Source of the DNA: Bradyrhizobium retamae
GTDB taxonomy: Bacteria > Pseudomonadota > Alphaproteobacteria > Rhizobiales > Xanthobacteraceae
Reading direction: 5' to 3'
Length of the DNA: 64,000 nucleotides
Assembly: GCF_001440415.1 (NCBI RefSeq)
Contig: NZ_LLYA01000170.1
Location: 186,001-250,000 of the forward strand
The position numbers and the translations under genes are program-made. Below the pieces are notes generated by a model that was not told the DNA's origin, ran no database searches, and saw nothing but the letters and a program-made list of their open reading frames with translations. Below, in pieces: positions 1 through 8,501 of the stretch (position 1 is the first letter of the stretch; the number at the start of each line of letters is the position of its first letter).

Positions 1-1
1 G

Positions 2-250
2 CTCTCCGATGTGAAGGATTACCTCGGCGGGCTGGACGGCGTCGTTGAGGTACATGACCTCCATGTCTGGGCCATGAGCACCAACGAGACCGCGTTGACC
101 GCGCATCTCGTACGGCCCGGCGGCAGTGACGATGCCTTCCTGCATCACGTTTGCGAGGAGTTGTCGCATCGCTTCAACATCCATCATTCCACCTTGCAGA
201 TCGAAGTCGATGCCGCCGTCTGCAGGCTGGCGCCGGCCGATCGGGTGTAG
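2..250 (+). CDS. Cation diffusion facilitator (CDF) metal exporter, C-terminal part
   Basis: Only the last 82 codons are inside the window; the reading frame is open to the left edge. The visible part is the cytoplasmic regulatory domain of CDF transporters (CzcD/ZitB type), recognised by the segment VVEVHDLHVWAMS, by the ALTAHL strand and by the HSTLQIE strand near the end. The family exports divalent metals such as Zn, Co or Cd by proton exchange at the inner membrane. The membrane part and metal specificity cannot be judged. It ends just before a long palindromic repeat and fits the neighbouring metal-resistance genes. Confidence 0.85.
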   Translation, partial: LSDVKDYLGGLDGVVEVHDLHVWAMSTNETALTAHLVRPGGSDDAFLHHVCEELSHRFNIHHSTLQIEVDAAVCRLAPADRV

Positions 251-256
251 GGATGT

Positions 257-337
257 GTAGGATGGGGTGGAGCGAAGCGATACCCATCAGCGTCATGACA
301 AGTATTGATGGGTATCGCTTCGCTCCACCCATCCTAC
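257..337. repeat. Long inverted repeat, 32-bp arms
   Basis: The arms at 257-289 and 306-337 are reverse complements apart from a one-base bulge, around a 16-base loop. They contain GGAGCGAAGCGATACCC and its complement. The element lies between the convergent CDF and chrA genes. A diverged copy occurs at 2697-2774, so it is a dispersed palindromic intergenic element. It could fold in RNA and end transcription from either side, but no T-run follows. Confidence 0.85.
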
Positions 338-346
338 GAAGCTGCG

Positions 347-1750
347 CTACGCCAATCCCGCAAACCTTAGCGCCACGCCCGCCACGCACGATCCGGCCAG
401 CACCCACAACATCCCGACGTTAAGCCGGAAGATCGCCGTCGCCGCGCCGGCCGCCAGCACGAATGCTGCGACATCGAGACTTCCCCATACCGGCATGTCG
501 AACGAAAGCCCCAGCGAGCGAACCGGCGTGGTCTGCCGGAATAGCGTGTGCAGTCCGAACCAAATCGAGAGATTGAGGATCACACCGACCACGGCGGCGG
601 TGATGGCAGAGAGCGCGCCCGCGAGCCCCTTGTTGCCGCGCAGCGTCTCGATGTAGGGCGCACCGAGAAAGATCCAGAGGAAGCAGGGGATGAAGGTGAC
701 CCAGGTCGCCAACAATCCGCCCAGCGTCGCGGCCAGCATCGGCGACAGCGTGCCGGGGTCGCGATAGGCGGCCATGAAGCCGACGAACTGCAGCACCATG
801 ATCAAGGGCCCCGGCGTGGTCTCGGCCATGCCGAGGCCATCCAGCATCTCGCGTGGCTGTAGCCAGTGATAATGCTCGACCGCCTGCTGGGCCACATAGG
901 CCAGCACCGCATAGGCGCCGCCGAACGTCACCATCGCCATCTTGGAAAAGAACAGCGCGATCTGGCTGAACACATTGGCCTGTCCAAGCCCGATCAGCAG
1001 CGCCGCGACCGGCACCACCCACAGCAACAGCCATATCGAGCTTACACGCAGCGCGCGCGCCACGCTGGGGCGGACATGGTCGGGCAGTTCCTCGCCGAGC
1101 AGGCTGTCGACCGCCGCGGACTGCTTGCCGCCGCCACCGTGTTCGATGGCGGCAAACTCTGGCCGGCCGCTGCGCGCGCCGAAATAGCCGATCACGCCGG
1201 CCGCGATGATGATGACCGGGAAGGGGACGTTGAAAAAGAAGATCGCGACAAATGCGATCGCCGCGAGCGCGATCATCACGCGGTTGCGTAGGGAGCGCTT
1301 GCCGACCCGGACGACCGCATGGACCACGATCGCCAGCACTGCAGCCTTCAGCCCGAAGAACAGCGCCTCGATGAAGCCGACATTGCCGTAGGCCGCATAG
1401 ATGTAGCTCAAGCCCATGATGGCGATGATGCCGGGCAGGATGAATAGCCCGCCCGCCATGATGCCGCCGGCGGTCCGGTGCAGCAGCCAGCCGATATAGG
1501 TCGCAAGCTGCTGCGCCTCCGGGCCCGGCAACAGCATGCAATAGTTCAGCGCATGCAGAAACCGGCCTTCGGAGATCCAGTTCTTTTCTTCGACCAGGAT
1601 GCGGTGCATCACCGCGATCTGCCCGGCCGGGCCGCCAAAACTCAGCATGGCGACCCGCAGCCAGACCCGGAAAGCCTCGCCGAAGCTGATGCCGTGACCG
1701 GTTTCCCTGACGACATCGGCTTCGGCCACCTTGTTCATCGTCGCATCCAT
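347..1750 (-). CDS. chrA: Chromate efflux transporter ChrA
   Basis: A protein of 467 residues and the two-domain CHR length. The first half begins LRVAMLSFGGPAGQIAVMH and contains NYCMLLPGPEAQQLATYIGW. The second half repeats the pattern with FSKMAMVTFGGAYAVLAYV and ETTPGPLIMVLQFVGF. These are the FGGP and PGP motifs of the chromate ion transporter family, which exports chromate across the inner membrane. The ATG at 1750 is chosen because it overlaps the chrB stop as TAATG; the frame runs further upstream to 1807 but only inside chrB. Translational coupling with chrB is likely. About ten hydrophobic segments are visible. Confidence 0.93.
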   Translation of the reverse strand: MDATMNKVAEADVVRETGHGISFGEAFRVWLRVAMLSFGGPAGQIAVMHRILVEEKNWISEGRFLHALNYCMLLPGPEAQQLATYIGWLLHRTAGGIMAGGLFILPGIIAIMGLSYIYAAYGNVGFIEALFFGLKAAVLAIVVHAVVRVGKRSLRNRVMIALAAIAFVAIFFFNVPFPVIIIAAGVIGYFGARSGRPEFAAIEHGGGGKQSAAVDSLLGEELPDHVRPSVARALRVSSIWLLLWVVPVAALLIGLGQANVFSQIALFFSKMAMVTFGGAYAVLAYVAQQAVEHYHWLQPREMLDGLGMAETTPGPLIMVLQFVGFMAAYRDPGTLSPMLAATLGGLLATWVTFIPCFLWIFLGAPYIETLRGNKGLAGALSAITAAVVGVILNLSIWFGLHTLFRQTTPVRSLGLSFDMPVWGSLDVAAFVLAAGAATAIFRLNVGMLWVLAGSCVAGVALRFAGLA

Positions 1751-2568
1751 TACGGTTTCGCCTTGCTGGTCGGCCAATTGTGGGTCTCGCCGGTCGCGTC
1801 GCGGCACCAGCGATAGAACGCGTCGTACAGCGTCATGCCGGCTTCCAACTGCTCGAGGTCATCGTCGAACATCCGCGACAGCCCGAGCGAAGCCGCGAGC
1901 AGGCCGGGCGCTTCCGGCGACAGGTCGAGCCGCCCGGTGTCGGCGCCACGCACCATTGCCGCCAGCCGCAGCAAGGGCGGCGTCGCGAGCCCAAATTCCT
2001 CGATCATGACGTCGAACGTGCAGAGTTCGCCGCGGTGGCTCCAGAACACGTTCTCGACATCGAACGGCGCGGCATTGAAACGCTCGCCGACCGCGAGCAC
2101 TTCCGGCGGCGTGACGAAAAGAAATACCGCGTTGGGATCGACAAACCTGCGGATCAGCCACGGGCAGGCGATGCGGTCGATCTTCGGCCGCGCGCGGGTG
2201 ACCCAGACGGTGCGGCCCTGCGCGTCGCGTGCCGGGAGTCTTGCCGCCGGCACGAGCGGCAGTTTTGCGGCCTTCCAGCCTTCGAACCCGCCTTCCAGCG
2301 CTTCGGCCGAGACATGGAGATGGCGCAGCCAAGCCGCGGTGCCTTGCGCCAGTTTCTGGCCGCGCAGGCAGACGACGATCGCCGAGCGGCCGGAAAACTC
2401 CTCGCCCCAATAGGCGGCGTCCTCGTGGTTGCGCCTGACGGCGCCGGGAATCAGCCGCTGATCGGCCGCGAAATCCTCGTCGGTACGAACGTCGATCAGG
2501 GCCGGCATGTTGGCCGTGCCGATCAATTTTGAAAGCTTGTCTGGAGATATCGTGGTGTAGGATGACAT
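1750..2568 (-). CDS. chrB: Rhodanese/chromate resistance protein ChrB
   Basis: A 272-residue protein. Residues 1-100 are a rhodanese domain with the active-site-like loop VVCLRGQKLA, so a Cys is present. The rest is the ChrB domain with WVTRARPKIDRIACPWLIRRF, FDVENVFWSHRGELCTFDVM and a C-terminal DAFYRWCRDATGETHNW. ChrB proteins regulate or assist chromate efflux. The ATG at 2568 follows GAGGGCGCTGCC. An in-frame ATG at 2613 would add 15 residues beginning MPKYRVP, but that start belongs to a leader shared with another gene (see 2593-2645). It is operonic with chrA. Confidence 0.88.
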   Translation of the reverse strand: MSSYTTISPDKLSKLIGTANMPALIDVRTDEDFAADQRLIPGAVRRNHEDAAYWGEEFSGRSAIVVCLRGQKLAQGTAAWLRHLHVSAEALEGGFEGWKAAKLPLVPAARLPARDAQGRTVWVTRARPKIDRIACPWLIRRFVDPNAVFLFVTPPEVLAVGERFNAAPFDVENVFWSHRGELCTFDVMIEEFGLATPPLLRLAAMVRGADTGRLDLSPEAPGLLAASLGLSRMFDDDLEQLEAGMTLYDAFYRWCRDATGETHNWPTSKAKP

Positions 2569-2592
2569 GGCAGCGCCCTCGTCAAAAAGAAA

Positions 2593-2645
2593 CGGGACGC
2601 GATACTTGGGCATGTCGCCTCGTGGGGAGATCGCAACATCCCCAT
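2593..2645 (-). promoter_or_regulatory. Conserved leader copy 1: hairpin plus short ORF start, upstream of chrB
   Basis: Read on the minus strand, a hairpin with arms TGGGGA (2639-2644) and TCCCCA (2623-2628) and a 10-base loop ending TTGCGATC is followed by CGAGGCGAC and an ATG at 2613 encoding MPKYRVP. The stretch matches 6457-6509 almost base for base. In this copy the short frame continues into chrB. It looks like a 5' leader that controls expression; the ligand or mechanism is unknown. Confidence 0.6.
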
Positions 2646-2696
2646 GCGCGGAATTAAGCGCAGCCCTGTTCGGCTGTCAATGGTTGTCAACGGTGC

Positions 2697-2774
2697 GTAG
2701 AATGGTGGGCGAAGCGAAACCCATCATCGGCTGATCGTGGGTTGATTGATATCGCTTCGCTCCACCTATCCTAC
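2697..2774. repeat. Degenerate copy of the long inverted repeat
   Basis: It carries GTAGAATGGTGGGCGAAGCG on the left and ATCGCTTCGCTCCACCTATC on the right, the same family as 257-337 but with more mismatches. It lies between the divergent chrB and the secreted protein gene at 2900. Confidence 0.7.
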
Positions 2775-2899
2775 AGACTCGATGCTTGCGCCACGGCGTG
2801 GTCGGGCCTAGATTGTCTCATCGGGGACAAAGCAGGCTCCCCGTCAGACGGCCCATCGTCCAAGCTCTGCGCACACCCGACGTGTCGGGAGGAGCGCAC

Positions 2900-3589
2900 A
2901 TGGATGGTTCAGGGCCGATATTTTTTTGTTCCGTCAGGTCAACACTGCGCGTCACGCTCACCGCGGCCGTGCTCGCATGCGCTGGACTCCCGCCGTCCAT
3001 GGCAAGAGAAGACGTCATGATTGCCATCGACCGCATGACTATAGGTTCCCCGCCGGCCGAATTTTCGTTTGCGCGAACCGGCCAGGGCGCGCAGGGCGAA
3101 TGGAGCGTCGTCGCCGATCCGACCGCCAAAGTAGGCCGCGCTATCGAGCAGCAGAGCAAGGACCGCACCAACTATCGCTTTCCGCTCGCCATACATGAGA
3201 GCTTTTCGGCGAAGAATCTCGTCATGCAGGTGCGCTTTAAACCCGTCGCGGGCGGGATCGACCAGGCCGGCGGCGTTGCCGTGCGGCTTATGGACCTCGA
3301 CAATTACTACGTCGCCCGCGCCAACGCGCTTGAGGACAATGTCCGCTTTTATCGGGTCGTTGCCGGCCGGCGGCAGCAGCTCGGTACATCAAACGTTCGC
3401 GTGACATCGAATGAATGGCACACCCTCACGCTGCGGGCCGAAGGCGACCGGTTCACGGTGAGCTATGACGGAGCGGTGCTGTTCGAGGTGAAGGACGATA
3501 CGTTCAGGGATGCGGGCGCTGTTGCGCTATGGACCAAGGCCGACAGTGTGACGCGCTTCGATCAGGTAACGATCACCGCTTTGCCGTGA
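2900..3589 (+). CDS. Exported LamG/DUF1080-like protein
   Basis: A 229-residue protein with a signal-like N-terminus (hydrophobic stretch LTAAVLACAGLPPSMA around residues 14-30). The remainder is a beta-rich fold typical of concanavalin/LamG-like domains, with YYVARANALEDNVRFYRVV, EWHTLTLRAEGDRFTVSYDG and a final FDQVTITALP strand. Such domains bind carbohydrate or act as adhesive modules; no catalytic residues can be named. ATG 2900 follows a good GGAGG-type ribosome site (GGGAGGAGCGCAC). It is 10 bases upstream of the MFS gene at 3600 and probably in one transcript with it. Confidence 0.7.
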   Translation: MDGSGPIFFCSVRSTLRVTLTAAVLACAGLPPSMAREDVMIAIDRMTIGSPPAEFSFARTGQGAQGEWSVVADPTAKVGRAIEQQSKDRTNYRFPLAIHESFSAKNLVMQVRFKPVAGGIDQAGGVAVRLMDLDNYYVARANALEDNVRFYRVVAGRRQQLGTSNVRVTSNEWHTLTLRAEGDRFTVSYDGAVLFEVKDDTFRDAGAVALWTKADSVTRFDQVTITALP

Positions 3590-3599
3590 GGACGCCGGA

Positions 3600-4829
3600 A
3601 TGACAAGCATTGCGACCGAACCGAAGGCTTCGATCGGAAACGCACTGATCCGGCTGCTCTATGTTGCACGCGGCCTGCGCGGCTTCGGCGACGGCTTTGC
3701 GGTCATCATTCTGCCGGCCTACATGACCGCGCTAGGTTATGACGCGATCGCCGTCGGCATCGTCGCGACGGCCTCGCTGCTTGGCACGGCGCTATTGACA
3801 TTGATCACGGGCTGGATCGCGCCGCGCCATGACCTCCGGCCGCTGCTGATCGCGGGCGCCAGCCTGATGGCCGCCACCGGCGTCGCCTTTCCCGCCGTCG
3901 AGCATTTTGTGCTGATTGCGCTAGTCGCATTCATCGGCACGATCAACGCTTCCGGCGGCGATCTCGGCGTGCTGGTGCCGCTCGAGCATGCGGTGCTGGC
4001 GCACAGCGCCACGGACGAGCGCCGTACGCAGGTGTTCGCGCGCTACAGCCTGATCGGCGCGCTCTGCACTGCTGCGGGTTCGCTCGCGGCCTCGCTGCCG
4101 GATTTCCTTGTCGCCGGCGGCAGCACCAAACTCGCCGCATTCCGTCTGATGTTCTACGCCTATGCGGCGCTGGGCATCGCCTGCGCGGCGCTCTATCGCT
4201 ACGTGCCGCATCAGCGCGGCGAGGAGCGGGCGCCTCAGGCGCCACTCGGGCCTTCGCGCGGCACGGTCTACAAGCTCGCAGCGCTGTTCAGCATCGATTC
4301 ATTTGCTGGCGGTTTCGTCGCGCAGTCCCTTCTGGTGCTCTGGCTGTTTGAGCGCTTCGATCTGTCATTATCCGCGGCCGGATTGTTTTTCTTCTGGTCG
4401 AGCACGCTCAGCGCCTTTTCCTATCCAGTGGCCGCCTGGATCGCCAAGCGAATCGGGCTCGTCAACACCATGGTGTTCACGCATATCCCCTCCAGCATCT
4501 TTTTGATCCTCGCGGCATTTGCGCCGAATCTTTACGTCGCGCTCGGCTTGCTGCTGTTGCGCTCCGCGCTGTCGCAGATGGACGTGCCGACCCGCACCTC
4601 CTACGTCATGGCCGTGGTGACGCCGGCCGAACGGCCCGCGGCCGCCAGCGTCACCGCCGTGCCGCGCAGCCTCGCATCCGCCGTCAGCCCGGCAATCTCG
4701 GGCGCGCTCTTGATGACGTCGTTTACGGGGTTGCCGCTGGTGGTTTGCGGCACGCTCAAGATCGCCTACGATCTCGCTTTGCTGTTCTCGTTCCGCCATA
4801 TCAAGCCGCCCGAGGAGCAGGGACGGTGA
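3600..4829 (+). CDS. MFS transporter
   Basis: A 409-residue membrane protein with about 12 hydrophobic segments. It starts ARGLRGFGDGFAVIILPAYM and has a short basic/polar central loop (VPHQRGEERAPQAPLGPSRG) dividing two six-helix halves. The second half contains PTRTSYVMAVVTPAERPAAAS, a cytoplasmic-loop motif of drug/unknown major facilitator transporters. The substrate is unknown. It starts 10 bases after the upstream secreted protein, so the two are likely co-transcribed. Confidence 0.82.
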   Translation: MTSIATEPKASIGNALIRLLYVARGLRGFGDGFAVIILPAYMTALGYDAIAVGIVATASLLGTALLTLITGWIAPRHDLRPLLIAGASLMAATGVAFPAVEHFVLIALVAFIGTINASGGDLGVLVPLEHAVLAHSATDERRTQVFARYSLIGALCTAAGSLAASLPDFLVAGGSTKLAAFRLMFYAYAALGIACAALYRYVPHQRGEERAPQAPLGPSRGTVYKLAALFSIDSFAGGFVAQSLLVLWLFERFDLSLSAAGLFFFWSSTLSAFSYPVAAWIAKRIGLVNTMVFTHIPSSIFLILAAFAPNLYVALGLLLLRSALSQMDVPTRTSYVMAVVTPAERPAAASVTAVPRSLASAVSPAISGALLMTSFTGLPLVVCGTLKIAYDLALLFSFRHIKPPEEQGR

Positions 4830-4878
4830 CGCGATTTCACGCGATGCGGCGACCGGCGCGTCAACGCGGTTCGCGGGA

Positions 4879-5133
4879 CTACCAAGGCGATCGCCGCCCG
4901 TCGGGCAGGGGGTCCATCACGCGCCGCTCGTCTCGGACATGCGACCATTGCGCCAGCTTGATCTCCGGCGTGTGGGGCGTGTTGCTCCCTTCCGAGTCAA
5001 AGGCGAGTTGCTGGCTTGCCTGCACCTGATATTTGGCGGCCTGGGCCAACCAATACCACTTCTTGTCCGGTTCTCTCAGCGCGCGTTGACGGCACTCGGC
5101 CTCCAATTCACGTAAGCGGATCGCTTCCTTCAT
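4879..5133 (-). CDS. Small hypothetical protein
   Basis: An 84-residue hydrophilic protein beginning MKEAIRLRELEAECRQRAL, with an alpha-helical first half including DKKWYWLAQAAKYQVQASQQ. I do not assign a known family. The frame is open further upstream to 5313, but that extension looks non-coding. It is convergent with the MFS gene. Confidence 0.5.
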   Translation of the reverse strand: MKEAIRLRELEAECRQRALREPDKKWYWLAQAAKYQVQASQQLAFDSEGSNTPHTPEIKLAQWSHVRDERRVMDPLPDGRRSPW

Positions 5134-5429
5134 AGCCAATCTCAGAGCTTGTGCGCTCCAACCTGCCGGAGCCTCGAAACTACGGGAAACCGGGGTTCCG
5201 GTTAGCTTCTCATGACAAAAAGTTCTTGACGGTAAGCTATGCCGGTTCGACGCAATTGATTGAAATTTAGGGATGGATTGACGCGATAATTCGCGGATCT
5301 GGTCGGGGTGCACTTCTAATTGGTGGCCAGATTGGTCACGAATGCCGCCTGCCGGCGCCGACCGCGGCGCCGCCGTTGTTTCCGTTCCGCCGCATCAAGC
5401 CGCCAAAGGAAGCTTGACGTCCCGCGCGG

Positions 5430-6320
5430 TCAGTGCTGCGCGACGGCCGTCTTGTCGAGCGCGGCGCGGATATTGCGTGCCAGCTTCAGGGCGTCGTCGT
5501 TGGCCCAGAAATGAACGAAGAACATCCGCGGCTCTTCTGCGAGCATGTGGCTATGGATCGCGGTGACCTCGATATCGCCGGCACGCAGCGCCCGGATCAG
5601 CGGATTGACCTCGTTGCCGGTTACGAGGAAGTCGCCTGTTATGGCGGCCTTGCCGCCACCGGTCGGCTGAAAGTTGATGGCGTTGGCGCCGCCGAGCGGC
5701 GTGTTGACCTGCATTCCGCCTTCCTTGGCCGGATCACGCCTCGGAATACCATACTGGTAGACACCGCCAGTCGCCGTGCCTTTGGCGCCCATCGCCTCGT
5801 CGAGCTTTGCTGTGTCGAGATCAACCGCAGGCGCAGCGGTGGAGGTGGTGGCCGGTGGATCGAACGGCGTCTTGCTTGCCGATGAAAGCGCTGCACGGAT
5901 CGCGGTTGCCATTTTCTCGGGATCGCCGTGCCCGGCCACATGCATATAGAAGGTCGCAGGAGAGGCGCGGAGAATGTGATTGTGGATGGCGGTAATATCC
6001 AATCCGCTGTCCAGCAGCTTCGTCATGACAGGGGTAATCTCGGTCTCGAGCAACACCAGATCGCCCATCAGCATGGCCTCTCCGTGCATGGGAGCGAAGG
6101 CGACCCAGCCTCCGAGCGCCAATGCTGGCTTGATCGCGACGCCGTCCAGCGTAACGTGCAGATCTGATCGCGGCAGTCCGTAACGATGCACTTCACCGCT
6201 TACCGTGGCGGTCTTGCCGAGGGCGGCATCCACCTTCTTCCAGTCGATAGCATCGGCGCGGGCGGCCTCCGACAGCAGCAATGCAGCACCGAGCGCGATT
6301 AATGTGAGCCGATGTTTCAT
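5430..6320 (-). CDS. Exported protein with two DUF1259 domains
   Basis: A 296-residue protein with a clear signal peptide (KHRLTLIALGAALLLSEAARA). Two tandem DUF1259 (LpqO-like) repeats follow. Each begins with a dimer-like VDAALGKTATVSGEVHRYGLPR or LDEAMGAKGTATGGVYQYGIPR motif and ends in ITAIHNHIL...MHVAGHGDP or VTAIHSHML...VHFWANDD. Function of the family is unknown; it is presumably periplasmic. The start at 6320 is fixed by AAGGAGGAGAACGCC just before the ATG. A chrB-type leader (6457-6509) lies 137 bases upstream, linking it to the chromate/oxyanion genes. Confidence 0.82.
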   Translation of the reverse strand: MKHRLTLIALGAALLLSEAARADAIDWKKVDAALGKTATVSGEVHRYGLPRSDLHVTLDGVAIKPALALGGWVAFAPMHGEAMLMGDLVLLETEITPVMTKLLDSGLDITAIHNHILRASPATFYMHVAGHGDPEKMATAIRAALSSASKTPFDPPATTSTAAPAVDLDTAKLDEAMGAKGTATGGVYQYGIPRRDPAKEGGMQVNTPLGGANAINFQPTGGGKAAITGDFLVTGNEVNPLIRALRAGDIEVTAIHSHMLAEEPRMFFVHFWANDDALKLARNIRAALDKTAVAQH

Positions 6321-6456
6321 GGCGTTCTCCTCCTTGCGCGAGTCCCAAAGATCGACCGGATAGCGCGCGGCATCCCGCAAAGGCGTAATGCAGCGCGGCC
6401 GAGTGTCGGGGTATGGATGAGAGAATTTTGGGCATACGTATGCGCCTCCGGAAAAC

Positions 6457-6509
6457 CGGGACGCGATACTTGGGCATGTCGCCTCGTGGGGGGATCGCAA
6501 AGCCCCCAT
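6457..6509 (-). promoter_or_regulatory. Conserved leader copy 2: hairpin plus short ORF start, upstream of the DUF1259 gene
   Basis: It is nearly identical to 2593-2645. On the minus strand the hairpin arms are TGGGGG and CCCCCA (6503-6508 with 6487-6492), so the closing A-T pair of copy 1 has become G-C and pairing is preserved. The loop is again 10 bases ending TTTGCGATC. CGAGGCGAC and an ATG at 6477 encoding MPKYRVP follow; here the short frame is out of phase with the downstream gene. Confidence 0.6.
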
Positions 6510-6623
6510 GGCCGCATTCAGCCACACTGATGCGGAGTGTCAACGCGGTCACACGCTGACATCAGCAGACTCACGCTCAATTGACCGGACGCGATCGAGA
6601 CTTTTTTTCGCTCCCCGCTGCTA

Positions 6624-7355
6624 TCAGATGACCAGCACCGCACCCGAGACCAGCAGCAATACCAGCACCACCTTCCGGAACGCCGCCTCATCCAGCCGGC
6701 CGTACAGCTTGAGCCCGGCCCAGGTGCCGGCGAACAAGGCTGGCAGACCAATCAGAAACAGTTTGATCGTGTCAGGCGTGATCGCGCCCCTGGCTCCGAT
6801 CCACAGGGCGCTCATGGCGAAGATCGCAACGGCCACCGGCTGGAACACCGTGCGCTGCACGTCCTTGGGCCAGCCGCGCAGGCCGCACCAGATCGTCACC
6901 AAAATTCCGGCTAGCCCGGCGATGCCGCCGAGCACGCCGTTGAGGAAACCGACGGCGGCGTCGGCCGCGGCGCCGCCCGCTTTCACCGCAGGGATGGCCG
7001 GTCGCAGCAGCGCGTAGAGGCTGTAGAGCACGAGGAACGCGCCGACGCCCGCGCGCACATGGGCAGGGTTCGCCCAGGTCAGAATGCCGACGCCGATGGG
7101 AACGCCGAGTGCGGCGCCGGCCACGAACGGCCACAGCGTTCGCCAGTTGAGCGCGCCGCGCAGCTTCCACACCGAATAGCCCTGCACGACCAGCCCGAAC
7201 GCGATGATCAGCGTCGCCGTTTGCAGAGGAGTGAGGATGTAGAGCCAGATCGCGGAGACGACGAGGCCGAAGGCGAAGCCGGAGAGACCTGCGACCAGCG
7301 CGCCGACGAAGGTCGCGAGAAGAAACAGCGGCAGTTCGAGCGTCGTTCCATCCAT
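6624..7355 (-). CDS. TauE/SafE-family sulfite/anion exporter
   Basis: A 243-residue membrane protein with about eight hydrophobic helices. It shows the family pattern LVAGLSGFAFGLVVSAIWLYILTP in the first repeat and VGFLNGVLGGIAGLAGILVTIWC in the second. TauE/SafE proteins move sulfur oxyanions or organosulfur anions across the inner membrane. The ATG at 7355 is preceded by GGAGCGGGCAT. Its position beside chromate genes suits an anion transport role, but the substrate is not shown. Confidence 0.82.
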   Translation of the reverse strand: MDGTTLELPLFLLATFVGALVAGLSGFAFGLVVSAIWLYILTPLQTATLIIAFGLVVQGYSVWKLRGALNWRTLWPFVAGAALGVPIGVGILTWANPAHVRAGVGAFLVLYSLYALLRPAIPAVKAGGAAADAAVGFLNGVLGGIAGLAGILVTIWCGLRGWPKDVQRTVFQPVAVAIFAMSALWIGARGAITPDTIKLFLIGLPALFAGTWAGLKLYGRLDEAAFRKVVLVLLLVSGAVLVI

Positions 7356-7406
7356 ATGCCCGCTCCATACAAAAGCGAGCAGCGCTTGAATGGGATCGCC
7401 ATTTGA

Positions 7407-7428
7407 CGGGGAGGCTGCGATTTCCCCG
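7407..7428. promoter_or_regulatory. Hairpin resembling the chrB/DUF1259 leader hairpin
   Basis: The arms CGGGGA (7407-7412) and TCCCCG (7423-7428) enclose a 10-base loop GGCTGCGATT. Stem length, loop length and the TGCGAT core match the leaders at 2593 and 6457, but in plus-strand orientation. It sits between the divergent TauE-like gene and the DMT transporter gene, so which gene it serves is uncertain. Confidence 0.35.
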
Positions 7429-7620
7429 CAAGCAGGCTAAGCCCGTCGTGGCATCGCGCGCAAGACGAGAGATCGACATGGGCTACTGACAGTTGCCGCC
7501 ATTTGCGTGCCGTTCGCGCGGCGCAAGACAAAAAGGTTCATCGCAGCGCCATCGAGCCTCGCGTGCGCGATTTCCCGCACCATATGGTCGCGGGAGCGAC
7601 GCGGGCGACAGGGGGCGGCA

Positions 7621-8499
7621 TTGGGTGAATGGATCGGGGTCGCAATCGCGCTGGTCTCGAGCAGCCTCGGCGGCAGTGCCGCGGCGATCACGCGGTATCT
7701 CGCCGGTAACACAGATCCGATCACGCTTGCGATCCTGCGATGGGGAATCGGCTTCTGCTGCGTGCTGCCGGCGGCGCTGCTCATGAAGGCGCGATGGCCG
7801 AAGCGCGCGGACTGGCCCGCCGTCGCCGCCCTCGGCTTCTGCTTCTTCGGCGTGTTTTTCGTTCTCTACAATATTGCCATGACGTTCACGACCGCGGCGC
7901 GCGCCTCGCTCGCGCTGGCGACGTTGCCGCTGCACACCATGGTGGTCGGTGCTCTGCTCGGCATCGAGCCGCTGACGAAACGGAAGTCGATCGGGGTCGG
8001 CATCGCGGTGCTGGGTGTCGCCGCCGCACTCGCAACGGGATTGTCGGCCGCGCCGGCGGGCGCGTGGCGCGGCGAGATGATCATGACCGGCGCGGTGCTG
8101 TGCATGGCGTTCTACAATGTCTGGTCCCGGCCGTTCATCCAGCGGTCCAGCGCGCTCGGTTTCCTCACCGTGGGCATGGGCACCGGCGCGGCGGCGCTGA
8201 TCCTGGTCGGATCGTTGACCGGCAGCGTCGCATCGCTCGGCCAGTTCGGAACGCCGCAATGGATCGCGGGGCTCTATCTCGGCGTCGCCGGCGGGGCCCT
8301 CGCCTTCATCCTGTGGGTGCTGGCGCTCGAGCGGGCGTCGCCGACGCGTGTGGCCAACACCATGACCGTCAACCCGGTTGCTGCCGGGCTGCTTGCCACC
8401 CAGCTCGTCGGCGAGCCGATCACGCTCAACCTCATTGTTGGACTGGTCGCCGTGTTTGCGGGCATATGGATCGCGACCTCGGAGATCAGGAAGCCGTAG
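7621..8499 (+). CDS. EamA/DMT-family transporter
   Basis: A 10-helix membrane protein with two EamA repeats. The first includes LILRWGIGFCCVLPAALL-like and FFGVFFVLYNIAMTFTTAARASL; the second ends LERASPTRVANTMTVNPVAAG and a final GIWIATSE helix. The family exports metabolites or drugs. TTG 7621 (GGGGGCGGCA upstream) gives 292 residues, the usual length. An ATG at 7507 would add 38 Arg-rich residues that do not look like part of the family, so the start is uncertain. Confidence 0.78.
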   Translation: MGEWIGVAIALVSSSLGGSAAAITRYLAGNTDPITLAILRWGIGFCCVLPAALLMKARWPKRADWPAVAALGFCFFGVFFVLYNIAMTFTTAARASLALATLPLHTMVVGALLGIEPLTKRKSIGVGIAVLGVAAALATGLSAAPAGAWRGEMIMTGAVLCMAFYNVWSRPFIQRSSALGFLTVGMGTGAAALILVGSLTGSVASLGQFGTPQWIAGLYLGVAGGALAFILWVLALERASPTRVANTMTVNPVAAGLLATQLVGEPITLNLIVGLVAVFAGIWIATSEIRKP

Positions 8500-8501
8500 G
8501 C

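Noticed and set aside
420..1541. A 373-codon minus frame inside chrA
   Set aside because: Shifted frame of chrA, Arg/Ala-rich, typical of high-GC shadow frames.
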